Shown here: positions 9,375 to 19,113 of the stretch, piece after piece
Position numbering within the stretch: position 1 is the first letter of the stretch
Layout of the letters: each line of letters begins with the position of its first letter
Source of the DNA: Mycobacterium gordonae
GTDB lineage: Bacteria > Actinomycetota > Actinomycetes > Mycobacteriales > Mycobacteriaceae
Length of the DNA: 51,166 bases
Assembly: GCF_002101675.1 (NCBI RefSeq)
Contig: NZ_LQOY01000082.1
Location: 1 to 51,166, forward strand
Reading direction: 5' to 3'
Notes under the pieces: model-generated
Told to the model about the DNA's origin: nothing
Seen by the model: only the letters and a program-made list of their open reading frames with translations
The model's database searches: none
Program-made: the position numbers and the translations under genes

Positions 9375-10685
9375 ATGACCGTTCTGTCCCGCGGCGCCCG
9401 GGTTCGGCGCGGCGGCCGCAGGCCGGGGTGGGTGCTCTTGACGACGTTGCTGGTCCTGGCGATCGGGGCCAGTTCCGCGCTGGTTTTCACCGATCGGGTG
9501 GAACTCCTCAAGCTCGCTGTGATCCTGGCGTTGTGGGCCGCCGTGGCCGGCGCCTTCGTGTCGGTGCTGTACCGCCGGCAGGCCGAGGCCGACCAGGCCC
9601 GGGCGCGGGACATGAAGCTGGTGTACGACCTGCAGTTGGACCGTGAGATCTCGGCGCGGCGCGAGTACGAGTTGACGGTCGAGTCGCAGTTGCGCCGGGA
9701 ACTGGCTGCCGAGATACGGGCGCAGGCGGCCGACGAGATCGCGGCGCTACGGGCCGAGCTGGCGGCATTGCGGACCAACTTGGAGATCTTGTTCGACACC
9801 GACCTCGAACATCGTCCGGCCCTCGAGACGCTGAACAGGGAAGCGGCGCGAGCGCTGACCGATCGGTCAGCCAACGGCGTCAGAAACGGCGAGAGCCCGC
9901 CCGCGGACTGGGTGACCAGCGACCGGGTCACCGCCGTACGAAAGGACGAGCCGGAGGAACCGGAAGCCCGCGAGGAGGAAGTCGCGATCATCGACGTGCC
10001 CGAGGAACCGTTGCTGCCACCGCGCCAGCCCGTCAACGTCCGGGAGTATGCGCCGCCGCCGCAATCGCCGCCGCCCCCCGGACCTCTCCCGCCGCGACAC
10101 CGGCCGCCGCCACCACCCCAACCACAGCCACAGCCACAGTTCCAACCGCAGCCGCAGTTCCAACCGCCGCCGCCCCAGCCGCAACCCCAGCCGGTGGCCT
10201 GGCAGCCGGCACCCGCCGAGGGGCAGTGGTTGCCACCCGGGGCGCCCGGCAGCCACTGGGCGCCGGCAGATGCCCCGGCAGTCGCGCCCCGCGTCGAGCC
10301 GGAGGGACGCAGAAGGCGATACCGGGACGACTCTGACGAGCCAGGTCCCGGCGCCGTCGGCGTCACTCACGACGAGCCCGCCGCGCAATACGGTGGCCGG
10401 CGGTCGCGGTCAAGGCACTCAGCGGAGTACCGGGATTACGGCGTCGGGAACCTCTCGCGGCCCCGAGACCTTTCACCCGAGCAGACCCCGGAGCCACCGG
10501 CCCCACCCGCGCCGCCCCGGCTTGCCCCCGCACCGCCGGCTCCGCGGCACCGCAGTGCCGAAGAGCCGGTTGCGACTCAGGAAGACACCGACACCCCGAG
10601 CGGTGGTCAATCGGCCGCCGACCTGCTAGCGAGATTCCAGGTGCAGCCCAGCGGAGGCGGGCGTCGGCGCCGGCGTGACGCCTGA
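9375..10685 (+). CDS. Membrane protein with coiled coil and Pro/Gln-rich tail (Rv3604c orthologue)
   Basis: 436-aa protein of no known function. Two TM helices (about 19-39 and 46-66) near the N-terminus are followed by an acidic/basic helical stretch with heptad character (about 68-145, RQAEADQARARDMKLVYDLQ onward), predicted to be coiled coil. A long low-complexity cytoplasmic tail follows: Pro/Gln-rich repeats around residues 218-290 and Arg/Pro/Ser-rich sequence to the end (GGGRRRRRDA). It matches Rv3604c (rich in Ala, Arg, Pro) in position and design; the tail is longer here. The topology resembles a cell-envelope scaffold protein, but that is only inference. Confidence 0.82.
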   Translation: MTVLSRGARVRRGGRRPGWVLLTTLLVLAIGASSALVFTDRVELLKLAVILALWAAVAGAFVSVLYRRQAEADQARARDMKLVYDLQLDREISARREYELTVESQLRRELAAEIRAQAADEIAALRAELAALRTNLEILFDTDLEHRPALETLNREAARALTDRSANGVRNGESPPADWVTSDRVTAVRKDEPEEPEAREEEVAIIDVPEEPLLPPRQPVNVREYAPPPQSPPPPGPLPPRHRPPPPPQPQPQPQFQPQPQFQPPPPQPQPQPVAWQPAPAEGQWLPPGAPGSHWAPADAPAVAPRVEPEGRRRRYRDDSDEPGPGAVGVTHDEPAAQYGGRRSRSRHSAEYRDYGVGNLSRPRDLSPEQTPEPPAPPAPPRLAPAPPAPRHRSAEEPVATQEDTDTPSGGQSAADLLARFQVQPSGGGRRRRRDA

Positions 10686-10787
10686 CACGCTGCGCTCGAT
10701 CTGACGCATCGACTACAGTCGTAGTGACCGTCCGGTACCCCGCAGCGGGACTGGAACGTACGAAAGAAATCTGTGAGGTCGTCTGCG

Positions 10788-11699
10788 ATGGAGCAGTTCG
10801 ACGGATTGCGCCCGGCCAGGCTCAAGGTGGGAATCATCTCGGCCGGCCGGGTCGGCTCCGCGCTGGGGGTTGCGCTGGAGCGCGCCGACCACGTCGTGGT
10901 GGCGTGCAGCGCCATTTCCCGCGCGTCTGTGCAGCGGGCGCAGCGCCGGCTCCCCGATACGCCGGTGCTCTCGCCGCCAGATGTCGCCGCCGGTGCTGAG
11001 CTGCTGTTGCTGGCGGTCACCGACAGCGAGCTTTCCGGTCTGGTGGCCGGGTTGGCCGCGACCTCGGCGGTGCGGCCCGGCACCATCGTGGTGCACACCT
11101 CCGGCGCCAACGGCATTGCGGTCCTGGAGCCGCTGACCCGGCAGGGTTGCATTCCGCTGGCGATTCACCCGGCCATGACCTTCACCGGCGCAGACGAAGA
11201 CATCGCCCGGCTGGCGGACACCTGCTTCGGGGTCACGGCGGCCGACGAAATCGGATACGCCATCGGGCAGTCGTTGGTGCTGGAGATGGGCGGGGAGCCG
11301 TTCTGCGTGCGTGAGGACGCCCGCGTGCTCTATCACGCCGCGCTGGCGCACGCGTCCAATCATCTGGTGACCGTGTTGGCCGATGCCCTCGAGGCCTTGC
11401 GGACCGCGCTCAAGGGGGACGAGTTGCTCGGCCAGCAGCGCGTCGACAACCAACCGGGCGGAATCGCCGAGCGTATCGTCGGCCCACTGGCCCGCGCGGC
11501 GCTGGAGAACACACTGCAGCGCGGTCAGGCCGCGCTGACGGGCCCGGTAGCGCGCGGCGACGCCGCCGCTGTGGCCGGGCACTTGAGCGCACTCGGGAAT
11601 GCCGATCCTCAACTCGCCCAGGCGTACCGGGTGAACGCGCTGCGCACCGCGCAACGCGCACATGCCCCCGATGACGTCGTCGAGGTGCTGGCGCGATGA
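10788..11699 (+). CDS. Rossmann-fold/DUF2520 protein (Rv3603c orthologue)
   Basis: 303-aa protein with an N-terminal NAD(P)-binding Rossmann domain ([19 protein letters not shown], a GXGXXG-like turn) and a C-terminal helical DUF2520 domain ([18 protein letters not shown]), the architecture of 6-phosphogluconate-dehydrogenase-like reductases. ATG 10788 gives [15 protein letters not shown], equal in length to Rv3603c; an upstream in-frame start at 10773 is less likely. It overlaps panC (ATGA), so it belongs to the pantothenate operon. An obvious candidate activity would be ketopantoate reduction, as the canonical PanE fold is related, but the sequence does not prove this. Confidence 0.85.
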   Translation: MEQFDGLRPARLKVGIISAGRVGSALGVALERADHVVVACSAISRASVQRAQRRLPDTPVLSPPDVAAGAELLLLAVTDSELSGLVAGLAATSAVRPGTIVVHTSGANGIAVLEPLTRQGCIPLAIHPAMTFTGADEDIARLADTCFGVTAADEIGYAIGQSLVLEMGGEPFCVREDARVLYHAALAHASNHLVTVLADALEALRTALKGDELLGQQRVDNQPGGIAERIVGPLARAALENTLQRGQAALTGPVARGDAAAVAGHLSALGNADPQLAQAYRVNALRTAQRAHAPDDVVEVLAR

Positions 11700-12625
11700 T
11701 CGGCAACAAGAAGCCGCCTGCGTTCAAGCCCGGCGAACTCAACATGTACTCGGCGCCGGCCGACGTCACCGACGTCGCCCGCGCGCTGCGGCACACCGGG
11801 CGGCGGATCATGTTGGTGCCGACCATGGGAGCGTTGCACGAAGGTCACCTGACGCTGGTCCGCGCCGCCAAGCGGGTGCCGGGTTCGGTGGTGGTGGTGT
11901 CGATCTTCGTCAACCCGCTGCAGTTCGGCGCGGGCGAGGATCTCGACGCCTACCCGCGCACCCTCGACCAGGATGTGGAGCTGTTGCGGGGTGAAGGTGT
12001 CGAAATCGTCTTCGCGCCTTCGGCGTCGCAGATGTATCCCGATGGGCTGCGCACCACGGTGCAACCGGGCCCGCTGGCTGCTGAGCTCGAAGGTGGTGCG
12101 CGTCCAACACATTTCGCCGGTGTGCTGACAGTCGTGCTCAAGCTGCTGCAGATCGTGCGGCCGGACCGGGCGTTCTTCGGAGAGAAGGATTATCAGCAGC
12201 TGGTATTGATCCGGCAGATGGTCGCCGACCTGAACGTCGACGTGCAAGTGGTGGGGGTGCCGACGGTGCGCGAACGCGATGGGCTGGCGATGTCCTCGCG
12301 CAACCGTTACCTCGACCCGGCGCAACGTGAAGCGGCGGTGGCACTTTCGGCGGCACTGAGCGCCGGTGCGCATGCCGCGACCTATGGCGTGCAGGCGGCG
12401 CTGGACGCGGCGAACGCGGTGCTGCAGGCCACGCCCGAATTGGTGGTCGACTACCTGCAGCTGCGGGACACCGAGCTGGGGCAGGTCCCCACCGGCGGAT
12501 CCGGCCGGCTGTTGATCGCGGCGCGGCTGGGCACCACCAGACTACTGGACAACGTGGCAATCCAAATCGGCACTTTCGCCGGCACCAGCAGTGGGCCGGA
12601 CGTTCAATCACAGTGGAGGAATTGA
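11696..12625 (+). CDS. panC: Pantothenate synthetase
   Basis: 309-aa ATP-dependent ligase that condenses pantoate with beta-alanine, the last step to pantothenate. Motifs: [12 protein letters not shown] (HxGH-type ATP site), [19 protein letters not shown], and SSRNRYL (KMSKS-like). Length equals M. tuberculosis Rv3602c. The ATG overlaps the Rv3603c stop (ATGA), and the TGA shares its last base with the ATG of panD (TGATG), so the three genes are translationally coupled. PanD supplies the beta-alanine substrate. Confidence 0.97.
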   Translation: MIGNKKPPAFKPGELNMYSAPADVTDVARALRHTGRRIMLVPTMGALHEGHLTLVRAAKRVPGSVVVVSIFVNPLQFGAGEDLDAYPRTLDQDVELLRGEGVEIVFAPSASQMYPDGLRTTVQPGPLAAELEGGARPTHFAGVLTVVLKLLQIVRPDRAFFGEKDYQQLVLIRQMVADLNVDVQVVGVPTVRERDGLAMSSRNRYLDPAQREAAVALSAALSAGAHAATYGVQAALDAANAVLQATPELVVDYLQLRDTELGQVPTGGSGRLLIAARLGTTRLLDNVAIQIGTFAGTSSGPDVQSQWRN

Positions 12626-13044
12626 TGTTACGGACGATGTTGAAGTCGAAGATTCACCGCGCCACCGTCACCCAGGCCGACCTGCACTACGTCGGATCGG
12701 TGACCATCGACGCCGATCTGATGGACGCCGCGGACCTGCTGGAGGGCGAACAGGTCACCATCGTCGACATCGACAACGGCGCCCGGTTGGTCACCTACGC
12801 GATCACCGGTGAACGAGGCAGCGGAGTGATCGGAATCAACGGTGCCGCAGCGCATCTCGTTCACCCCGGTGATCTGGTGATCTTGATCGCGTACGGCACC
12901 ATGGAGGACGCGGAAGCGCGCGCCTATCGGCCGCGGATCGTATTCGTCGACGCGGACAACAAGCAGATCGACCTGGGCAGCGACCCCGCGCATGTGCCCG
13001 ACGGCGTGGACGAGTTGCTCGACCCCCGGATCGGTGTGCGGTAA
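12625..13044 (+). CDS. panD: Aspartate 1-decarboxylase proenzyme
   Basis: 139-aa pyruvoyl-dependent enzyme that makes beta-alanine from L-aspartate. The self-cleavage site Gly24-Ser25 is intact (HYVGSVTI), so the chain should split into a short beta and a longer alpha subunit whose N-terminal Ser25 becomes the pyruvoyl group. Catalytic-site residues include Lys9, His11, Tyr22 and Arg54-region. The start is ATG 12625, overlapping the panC stop; the preceding ggagg serves as ribosome site. It is the target of pyrazinoic acid in M. tuberculosis; the C-terminal tail seen there is present here. Orthologue of Rv3601c. Confidence 0.97.
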   Translation: MLRTMLKSKIHRATVTQADLHYVGSVTIDADLMDAADLLEGEQVTIVDIDNGARLVTYAITGERGSGVIGINGAAAHLVHPGDLVILIAYGTMEDAEARAYRPRIVFVDADNKQIDLGSDPAHVPDGVDELLDPRIGVR

Positions 13045-13046
13045 CC

Positions 13047-13865
13047 GTGCTGCTGGCTATCGACGTCCGCAACACCCATACGGTCGTCGGCCTGGTATCG
13101 GGAGTCAAGGAGAACGCGAAAGTAGTTCAGCAGTGGCGGATACGCACCGAGTCTGAAGTCACTGCGGACGAGCTGGCGCTCACCATCGACGGTCTGATCG
13201 GTGAGGATGCGGAGCGACTCACCGGCGCCGCGGGACTGTCCACCGTGCCGTCGGTGCTGCACGAGGTCCGGGTCATGCTGGACCAATATTGGCCGTCGGT
13301 CCCGCACGTGCTGATCGAGCCGGGGGTGCGCACCGGCATTCCGCTCTTGGTGGACAACCCGAAAGAGGTGGGTGCCGACCGGATCGTCAACTGCTTGGCG
13401 GCCTTCCACAAATTCGGCAAGGCCGCCATTGTGGTCGACTTCGGATCGTCGATCTGTGTGGACGTGGTGTCGGCCAAGGGCGAGTTTCTCGGCGGTGCCA
13501 TCGCTCCCGGCGTGCAGGTGTCCTCCGACGCCGCGGCTGCGCGCTCGGCGGCGCTGCGCCGGGTCGAACTGGCCCGGCCGCGATCCGTTGTGGGCAAGAA
13601 CACTGTTGAATGTATGCAGTCGGGTGCCGTCTTCGGCTTTGCCGGATTGGTCGACGGCCTGGTGGGCCGGATCAGGGACGACGTGACCGGATTCTCCGCT
13701 GATGACGACGTCGCGGTGGTGGCCACCGGCCATACAGCGCCGCTGCTGCTGCCCGAACTGCACAGCGTGCAGCACTACGACCAGCATCTGACGCTGCACG
13801 GATTGCGCCTGATTTTCGAACGAAACCGCGATGCCCAGCGCGGCCGGCTCAAGACCGCGCGCTGA
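13047..13865 (+). CDS. coaX: Type III pantothenate kinase
   Basis: 272-aa ASKHA-fold kinase that phosphorylates pantothenate, the first committed step to coenzyme A. Motifs: [14 protein letters not shown] (phosphate-1 loop with the catalytic Asp), [25 protein letters not shown] and [12 protein letters not shown] start at 13047, two bases after the panD TAA. Length equals Rv3600c. M. tuberculosis relies on the type I enzyme CoaA, and its CoaX was reported inactive in vitro; whether this one is active cannot be read from sequence. It completes the panC-panD-coaX cluster. Confidence 0.93.
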   Translation: MLLAIDVRNTHTVVGLVSGVKENAKVVQQWRIRTESEVTADELALTIDGLIGEDAERLTGAAGLSTVPSVLHEVRVMLDQYWPSVPHVLIEPGVRTGIPLLVDNPKEVGADRIVNCLAAFHKFGKAAIVVDFGSSICVDVVSAKGEFLGGAIAPGVQVSSDAAAARSAALRRVELARPRSVVGKNTVECMQSGAVFGFAGLVDGLVGRIRDDVTGFSADDDVAVVATGHTAPLLLPELHSVQHYDQHLTLHGLRLIFERNRDAQRGRLKTAR

Positions 13866-13884
13866 GGGACGGCGCGATCTCATT

Positions 13885-13890
13885 TAAGCT
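13885..13890 (+). promoter_or_regulatory. Candidate -10 (TAAGCT) of lysS, leaderless
   Basis: TAAGCT lies 8 nt before the lysS GTG (13899) with no Shine-Dalgarno. The 18-nt block 13885-13902 is identical to the block at the cysS start (37098-37115). Confidence 0.6.
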
Positions 13891-13898
13891 GGCACGTC

Positions 13899-15410
13899 GT
13901 GAGTGCCGCCGATCGAGATCCCGTCGAGGATGTTCCCGAGCAGTTCCGGATCCGTCGGGACAAGCGAGCGCGCCTGCTCGCCGAAGGCCACGATCCCTAC
14001 CCGGTGGCGATAGAGCGGACGCACACGCTGGCCGAGGTTCGTGCCGCCCACCCCGACTTGCCCGTCGACACCGCGACTGACGATGTGGTCGGTGTGGCGG
14101 GTCGGGTGGTGTTCGCCCGCAACACCGGAAAACTGTGCTTTGCGACACTGCAGGACGGCGACGGTGCCCAGCTGCAGGCGATGATCAGTCTTGATCGGGT
14201 TGGTCAGGCGAGCCTGGATGCCTGGAAGACCGACGTCGATCTCGGCGACATCGTCTTCGTGCACGGCACCGTGATCAGTTCACGCCGAGGTGAACTCTCT
14301 GTCCTGGCCGATTCCTGGCAGATGGTCGCCAAGTCACTGCGGCCGCTGCCGGTCGCTCATAAAGAGATGAGCGAAGAGGCGCGGGTGCGCCAGCGGTATG
14401 TCGACCTGATTGTGCGTCCGCAGGCGCGTTCGGTGGCCCGCCAGCGCATCGCTGTAATACGCGCTATCCGAAATGCACTGGAGCGACGCGGGTTCCTGGA
14501 GGTCGAAACTCCGATCCTGCAGACGCTCGCCGGCGGTGCCGCGGCACGGCCGTTCATCACTCATTCGAATGCGCTGGACATCGACCTTTACCTGCGGATC
14601 GCGCCGGAACTGTTCCTCAAGCGCTGCATCGTCGGTGGTTTCGACAAGGTCTTCGAACTTAATCGGGTCTTCCGGAACGAAGGAACCGATTCGACGCATT
14701 CACCAGAATTCTCGATGTTGGAGACGTACCAGACGTACGGGACCTATGACGATTCGGCGGTCGTCACCAGGGAGCTTATTCAAGAGGTGGCCGATGAGGC
14801 GATCGGCACCAGGCAACTCCCGATGCCCGACGGCACTGTGTACAACATCGACGGAGAATGGGCAACTCTGCAGATGTATTCCTCTCTGTCCAAAGCTCTG
14901 GGAGAAGAGATCACGCCCGAGACTACGGTCGAACGGTTACGTGAGATCGCGGCCCAACTGGACGTGGAGATTCCCGACAATCGTGGCTTTGGTCACGGCA
15001 AACTCGTCGAGGAACTCTGGGAGCACACCGTCGGCAACACGTTGACCGCACCGACATTTGTCAGGGACTTTCCGGTGGAGACAACCCCATTGACCCGGCA
15101 CCACCGCAGCGTCGGCGGGGTCACCGAGAAGTGGGACCTATACGTGCGCGGAATGGAGCTGGCCACCGGCTACTCGGAATTAAACGACCCGGTAGTGCAA
15201 CGGGAGAGATTTGCCGATCAGGCCCGCGCCGCAGCGGCCGGGGATGATGAGGCGATGCAACTTGACGAGGATTTTCTGGCCGCGCTCGAGTTCGGGATGC
15301 CGCCGTGTACGGGAACGGGAATGGGTATCGATCGGTTGCTGATGTGTTTGACCGGGCTGTCAATTAGGGAGACTGTTTTGTTCCCGATTGTTCGCCCGCA
15401 CTCCAACTGA
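13899..15410 (+). CDS. lysS: Lysine--tRNA ligase, class II
   Basis: 503-aa cytosolic enzyme charging tRNA-Lys. The N-terminal OB-fold anticodon-binding domain ([22 protein letters not shown]) is followed by the class II catalytic core: motif 1 [11 protein letters not shown], motif 2 [14 protein letters not shown], and motif 3 [16 protein letters not shown] start at 13899, as in M. tuberculosis Rv3598c (505 aa). The codon and base use in the middle of the gene is slightly less GC-rich than neighbours (TTA, AAT and CTT codons occur), but the protein is clearly the housekeeping enzyme, not the LysX fusion paralogue. Confidence 0.96.
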   Translation: MSAADRDPVEDVPEQFRIRRDKRARLLAEGHDPYPVAIERTHTLAEVRAAHPDLPVDTATDDVVGVAGRVVFARNTGKLCFATLQDGDGAQLQAMISLDRVGQASLDAWKTDVDLGDIVFVHGTVISSRRGELSVLADSWQMVAKSLRPLPVAHKEMSEEARVRQRYVDLIVRPQARSVARQRIAVIRAIRNALERRGFLEVETPILQTLAGGAAARPFITHSNALDIDLYLRIAPELFLKRCIVGGFDKVFELNRVFRNEGTDSTHSPEFSMLETYQTYGTYDDSAVVTRELIQEVADEAIGTRQLPMPDGTVYNIDGEWATLQMYSSLSKALGEEITPETTVERLREIAAQLDVEIPDNRGFGHGKLVEELWEHTVGNTLTAPTFVRDFPVETTPLTRHHRSVGGVTEKWDLYVRGMELATGYSELNDPVVQRERFADQARAAAAGDDEAMQLDEDFLAALEFGMPPCTGTGMGIDRLLMCLTGLSIRETVLFPIVRPHSN

Positions 15411-15436
15411 ACTGCACAAGTTGTGTCTAGATTGAG

Positions 15437-15484
15437 TAATCTGCGTTTCTATGGCAGATTAGGTCAGTGGGGAGTCTATACAAT
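15437..15484 (+). promoter_or_regulatory. lsr2 upstream region: inverted repeat and -10-like element
   Basis: TAATCTG (15437-15443) and CAGATTA (15455-15461) form a perfect 7-bp inverted repeat with an 11-bp centre. Just downstream TACAAT (15479-15484) is a good -10. The AT-rich character of this stretch suits Lsr2 or a dimeric regulator; autoregulation is inference. Confidence 0.5.
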
Positions 15485-15526
15485 CTGGATCTGTAACCGC
15501 ACGGGAAGAAACGCGAGGGTAAGCCA

Positions 15527-15865
15527 ATGGCGAAGAAAGTGACCGTCACCTTGGTCGATGATTTCGACGGTGCCGGCTCCGCCGACGAAACGGTCGAATT
15601 CGGGCTTGACGGGGTGACCTATGAGATCGACCTTTCCAGTAAGAATGCGACCAAGCTGCGCAATGACCTGAAGCAATGGGTTGCGGCCGGCCGTCGCGTC
15701 GGCGGTAGACGGCGCGGGCGTTCCGGGTCGGGTCGCGGCCGCGGCGCGATCGACCGCGAACAGAGTGCCGCGATCCGCGAGTGGGCGCGTCGCAACGGGC
15801 ACAACGTGTCGACCAGGGGGCGTATCCCGGCCGACGTGATCGACGCGTTCCACGCCGCCACCTAG
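15527..15865 (+). CDS. lsr2: Nucleoid-associated histone-like protein Lsr2
   Basis: 112-aa DNA-bridging protein that silences AT-rich, often horizontally acquired genes; the actinobacterial counterpart of H-NS. The N-terminal oligomerisation domain ([15 protein letters not shown] to about residue 60) is followed by a basic linker ([15 protein letters not shown]) and a C-terminal DNA-binding domain with the AT-hook-like RGR motif ([14 protein letters not shown]) that inserts into the minor groove. Same length as Rv3597c. It is transcribed alone: promoter elements lie upstream and a strong terminator follows 11 nt after the stop. Confidence 0.98.
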   Translation: MAKKVTVTLVDDFDGAGSADETVEFGLDGVTYEIDLSSKNATKLRNDLKQWVAAGRRVGGRRRGRSGSGRGRGAIDREQSAAIREWARRNGHNVSTRGRIPADVIDAFHAAT

Positions 15866-15876
15866 GCACGCACCTT

Positions 15877-15919
15877 CCGGCGTCCAGGCTCCAAGCCTGG
15901 GCGCCGGATTTGTGCTTTT
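15877..15919 (+). terminator. Intrinsic terminator of lsr2
   Basis: A 14-bp stem: 15877-15882 pairs with 15902-15907, T-G at 15883/15901, and 15884-15890 pairs with 15894-15900 around a cca loop. It is followed by atttgtgctttt, an unusually T-rich tail for this genome. Confidence 0.88.
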
Positions 15920-15932
15920 CGCTCGTGGCGAA
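15918..15932. promoter_or_regulatory. Candidate ClgR operator upstream of clpC1
   Basis: TTCGC-TCGTG-GCGAA is a perfect 5-bp inverted repeat with 5-bp spacing. It fits the CGCYNANRGCG core described for actinobacterial ClgR except for G instead of A at the centre. It starts within the T-rich tail of the lsr2 terminator and lies about 225 bp before the clpC1 start. ClgR activates clp genes, including clpC1, in mycobacteria. Confidence 0.55.
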
Positions 15933-16157
15933 CTGATCGGAGCCCAGACCGGGAAACGCATTGGCGCTTTTCCTCGTTAAACCGGATACGTCCAGGAACC
16001 GCTTGCGCACTGCGAGGTATGAACCCCGGCAGGCCGACCATTACAGTGGACGGCAGGTACGCGGTGCGGGCCCGGCGTCGACAAAAGGTCGGCGACGGCC
16101 GGCAAACGCCTTTCCGAGACGGAGTACCTAATGGTGAGGGAGAGCAGGTAACCGACG

Positions 16158-18683
16158 ATGTTCGAAAGATTTACCGACCGTGCCCGCAGGGTCGTCGTCC
16201 TGGCGCAAGAAGAGGCCCGGATGCTCAACCACAATTACATCGGCACCGAACACATCCTCCTGGGTCTGATCCACGAGGGCGAGGGTGTCGCGGCCAAGTC
16301 GCTGGAGTCGCTGGGAATCTCGCTGGAGGGCGTGCGCAGCCAGGTCGAGGAGATCATCGGCCAGGGTCAGCAGGCACCGTCCGGGCACATCCCGTTCACT
16401 CCGCGGGCCAAGAAGGTCTTGGAGCTGAGCCTGCGTGAAGCCTTGCAGCTCGGTCACAACTACATCGGCACCGAGCACATCCTGCTCGGCCTCATCCGTG
16501 AGGGCGAGGGTGTGGCGGCTCAGGTGCTGGTCAAGCTGGGCGCTGAACTGACCCGGGTGCGCCAGCAGGTGATCCAGCTGCTGAGCGGCTACCAGGGCAA
16601 GGAGGCCGCCGAAGCGGGCACCGGTGGCCGGGGCGGCGAATCAGGCAGCCCGTCGACATCGCTGGTGCTCGACCAGTTCGGCCGCAACCTCACCGCCGCC
16701 GCCATGGAAGGCAAGCTCGACCCGGTCATTGGCCGTGAGAAGGAAATCGAGCGTGTCATGCAGGTGCTGTCCCGGCGCACCAAGAACAACCCGGTGCTGA
16801 TCGGCGAGCCCGGCGTCGGCAAGACCGCCGTGGTCGAAGGACTCGCTCAGGCGATCGTGCACGGCGAGGTGCCCGAAACGCTCAAGGACAAGCAGCTCTA
16901 CACCCTGGACCTGGGATCGCTGGTCGCGGGCAGCCGCTACCGCGGTGACTTCGAGGAACGCCTCAAGAAGGTGCTCAAGGAGATCAACACCCGCGGCGAC
17001 ATCATCCTGTTCATCGACGAGCTGCACACGCTGGTCGGTGCGGGTGCCGCCGAGGGCGCCATCGACGCGGCCAGCATCCTCAAGCCCAAGCTGGCCCGCG
17101 GCGAGCTGCAGACAATCGGCGCCACCACCCTCGACGAGTACCGCAAGTACATCGAGAAGGACGCCGCGCTCGAGCGCCGCTTCCAGCCGGTGCAGGTGGG
17201 CGAGCCGACGGTGGAGCACACCATCGAGATCCTCAAGGGCCTGCGCGACCGCTACGAGGCCCACCACCGGGTGTCCATCACCGATGGCGCGCTGGTGGCG
17301 GCGGCAACCTTGGCCGACCGCTACATCAACGACCGGTTCCTGCCGGACAAGGCGATCGACCTGATCGACGAGGCCGGCGCCCGGATGCGGATCCGCCGGA
17401 TGACCGCACCGCCAGACCTGCGTGAGTTCGACGAGAAGATCGCCGATGCACGCCGGGAGAAGGAATCGGCGATCGACGCTCAGGACTTCGAAAAGGCCGC
17501 CAGCCTGCGGGACCGGGAGAAGCAACTGGTCGCTCAGCGCGCGGAGCGTGAAAAGCAATGGCGCTCAGGCGACATGGACGTTGTCGCCGAGGTGGATGAC
17601 AACGAGATCGCTGAGGTGCTGGGCAACTGGACCGGCATCCCGGTGTTCAAGCTCACCGAGGCCGAGACCACGCGTCTGCTGCGCATGGAGGATGAACTGC
17701 ACAAGCGGATCATCGGCCAGGTGGACGCCGTCAAGGCGGTCTCCAAGGCGATCCGCCGCACCCGTGCCGGGCTGAAAGACCCCAAACGCCCGTCGGGCTC
17801 GTTCATCTTCGCCGGCCCGTCCGGTGTCGGTAAGACCGAACTGTCCAAGGCCCTGGCCAACTTCCTGTTCGGCGATGACGACGCGCTCATCCAGATCGAC
17901 ATGGGCGAGTTCCACGACCGCTTCACCGCGTCAAGGCTGTTTGGTGCCCCTCCGGGCTACGTCGGCTACGAAGAGGGTGGTCAGCTCACCGAGAAGGTGC
18001 GGCGCAAGCCGTTCTCCGTGGTCTTGTTCGACGAGATCGAGAAGGCCCACCAGGAGATCTACAACAGCCTGTTGCAGGTGCTCGAGGACGGCCGGCTCAC
18101 TGACGGACAGGGTCGCACGGTCGACTTCAAGAACACGGTGCTGATCTTCACGTCCAACCTGGGCACATCCGACATCTCGAAGCCGGTGGGTCTGGGCTTC
18201 ACCCAGGGTGGTGGCGCGAACGACTACGAGCGGATGAAGCAGAAGGTCAACGACGAGCTGAAGAAGCACTTCCGCCCGGAGTTCCTCAACCGTATCGACG
18301 ACATCATCGTCTTCCACCAGCTGACGAAGGACGAGATCATTCAGATGGTCGATCTGATGATCGGCCGCGTCGCAAACCAGCTCAAGGCCAAGGACATGGC
18401 GATGGAGCTGACCGACAAGGCCAAGTCGCTGCTCGCCAAGCGCGGCTTCGACCCGGTGCTGGGTGCCCGTCCGCTGCGGCGCACCATCCAGCGGGAGATC
18501 GAGGACCAGCTGTCGGAGAAGATCCTCTTCGAGGAAGTCGGCCCGGGTCAGATCGTCACCGTCGACGTCGACAACTGGGACGGCGAGGGCAGCGGTGAGG
18601 ACGCGGTGTTCACCTTCACCGGAGCGCGCAAGCCGCCGGCCGAGCCGGACCTGGCCAAGGCCGGCGCACCCAGCGCCGGCTAG
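16158..18683 (+). CDS. clpC1: ATP-dependent Clp protease unfoldase subunit ClpC1
   Basis: 841-aa Hsp100 AAA+ protein that unfolds substrates and feeds them to ClpP1P2. Domain order: two Clp_N repeats (about 1-145, each with [14 protein letters not shown]), D1 with Walker A GEPGVGKT near 214 and [12 protein letters not shown], a coiled-coil/UVR middle region (about 410-475), D2 with Walker A GPSGVGKT near 553 and [11 protein letters not shown], and the ClpP-contact loop (GLGFTQGG). It is essential in mycobacteria and the target of cyclomarin, ecumicin and lassomycin. ATG 16158 matches Rv3596c. Preceded by a candidate ClgR site and followed by a strong terminator, so it forms its own unit. Confidence 0.98.
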   Translation: MFERFTDRARRVVVLAQEEARMLNHNYIGTEHILLGLIHEGEGVAAKSLESLGISLEGVRSQVEEIIGQGQQAPSGHIPFTPRAKKVLELSLREALQLGHNYIGTEHILLGLIREGEGVAAQVLVKLGAELTRVRQQVIQLLSGYQGKEAAEAGTGGRGGESGSPSTSLVLDQFGRNLTAAAMEGKLDPVIGREKEIERVMQVLSRRTKNNPVLIGEPGVGKTAVVEGLAQAIVHGEVPETLKDKQLYTLDLGSLVAGSRYRGDFEERLKKVLKEINTRGDIILFIDELHTLVGAGAAEGAIDAASILKPKLARGELQTIGATTLDEYRKYIEKDAALERRFQPVQVGEPTVEHTIEILKGLRDRYEAHHRVSITDGALVAAATLADRYINDRFLPDKAIDLIDEAGARMRIRRMTAPPDLREFDEKIADARREKESAIDAQDFEKAASLRDREKQLVAQRAEREKQWRSGDMDVVAEVDDNEIAEVLGNWTGIPVFKLTEAETTRLLRMEDELHKRIIGQVDAVKAVSKAIRRTRAGLKDPKRPSGSFIFAGPSGVGKTELSKALANFLFGDDDALIQIDMGEFHDRFTASRLFGAPPGYVGYEEGGQLTEKVRRKPFSVVLFDEIEKAHQEIYNSLLQVLEDGRLTDGQGRTVDFKNTVLIFTSNLGTSDISKPVGLGFTQGGGANDYERMKQKVNDELKKHFRPEFLNRIDDIIVFHQLTKDEIIQMVDLMIGRVANQLKAKDMAMELTDKAKSLLAKRGFDPVLGARPLRRTIQREIEDQLSEKILFEEVGPGQIVTVDVDNWDGEGSGEDAVFTFTGARKPPAEPDLAKAGAPSAG

Positions 18684-18725
18684 GGGCGGGAAGCGCCGTA
18701 GCACCCGCCTGAGAAGACGCGGCAG

Positions 18726-18758
18726 AGAGCGGTCACCGAGCCATTCGGTGACCGCTCT
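18726..18758 (+). terminator. Terminator of clpC1
   Basis: Positions 18726-18739 pair perfectly with 18745-18758 (14 bp) around a gccat loop. No U-tract follows. It lies 42 nt after the clpC1 stop. Confidence 0.85.
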
Positions 18759-18894
18759 TGCCATGACGACCACCGGGCTGCCTTTGAGACAGGGTGCCTG
18801 GTGTAGACGGGCGGCGGAACCAGGGGGAGCTCGAGACGTAAGCTGACCCGAGAGCGCCCAACGCGGGACGCGAGATCCCCAGAAGGAGTTGATC

Positions 18895-19104
18895 GTGGCG
18901 AGTTCTGAGACGACGCGGGTCGGAGCGGTTGACCTGTCGGCGGCCAATGCGGCGCTCTGGTTGGCGGCGACCGCCTTCCTGGCGCTGCTGGCGATCTACT
19001 TCGTCGGCATCGACCAGGGTGCCGTGTCGCTGTTCGGCCGCGACACCCATGTGCACGAGTTCTTCCACGACGCAAGGCATTTGCTCGGCTTTCCCTGCCA
19101 CTGA
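18895..19104 (+). CDS. cbtB: Cobalt transporter subunit CbtB
   Basis: 69-aa small membrane protein: one TM helix (about residues 20-40, LWLAATAFLALLAIYFVGID) and the family's metal-binding tail HVHEFFHDARHLLGFPCH, rich in His with a Cys. CbtB is encoded with CbtA and together they are predicted to take up cobalt for cobalamin. GTG 18895 is favoured over the in-frame TTG at 18889 because aaggag sits 6 nt before it. It lies where H37Rv has PE_PGRS59, so it is an accessory module here. Confidence 0.9.
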   Translation: MASSETTRVGAVDLSAANAALWLAATAFLALLAIYFVGIDQGAVSLFGRDTHVHEFFHDARHLLGFPCH

Positions 19105-19113
19105 TCCGCAGTC

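Noticed and set aside
8867..10366. 499-aa minus-strand frame over the Rv3605c/Rv3604c genes
   Set aside because: Low-complexity Gly/Trp/Cys-rich and Ser/Arg-rich translation typical of an antisense shadow of Pro/Gln-rich coding DNA.
18759..18894. Possible cobalamin riboswitch upstream of cbtB
   Set aside because: The leader has pairing segments (CCTGGT/ACCAGG, GGGA/TCCC), but I see no B12-box-like GCCACTG or other clear conserved cobalamin-riboswitch core. A covariance search would decide.
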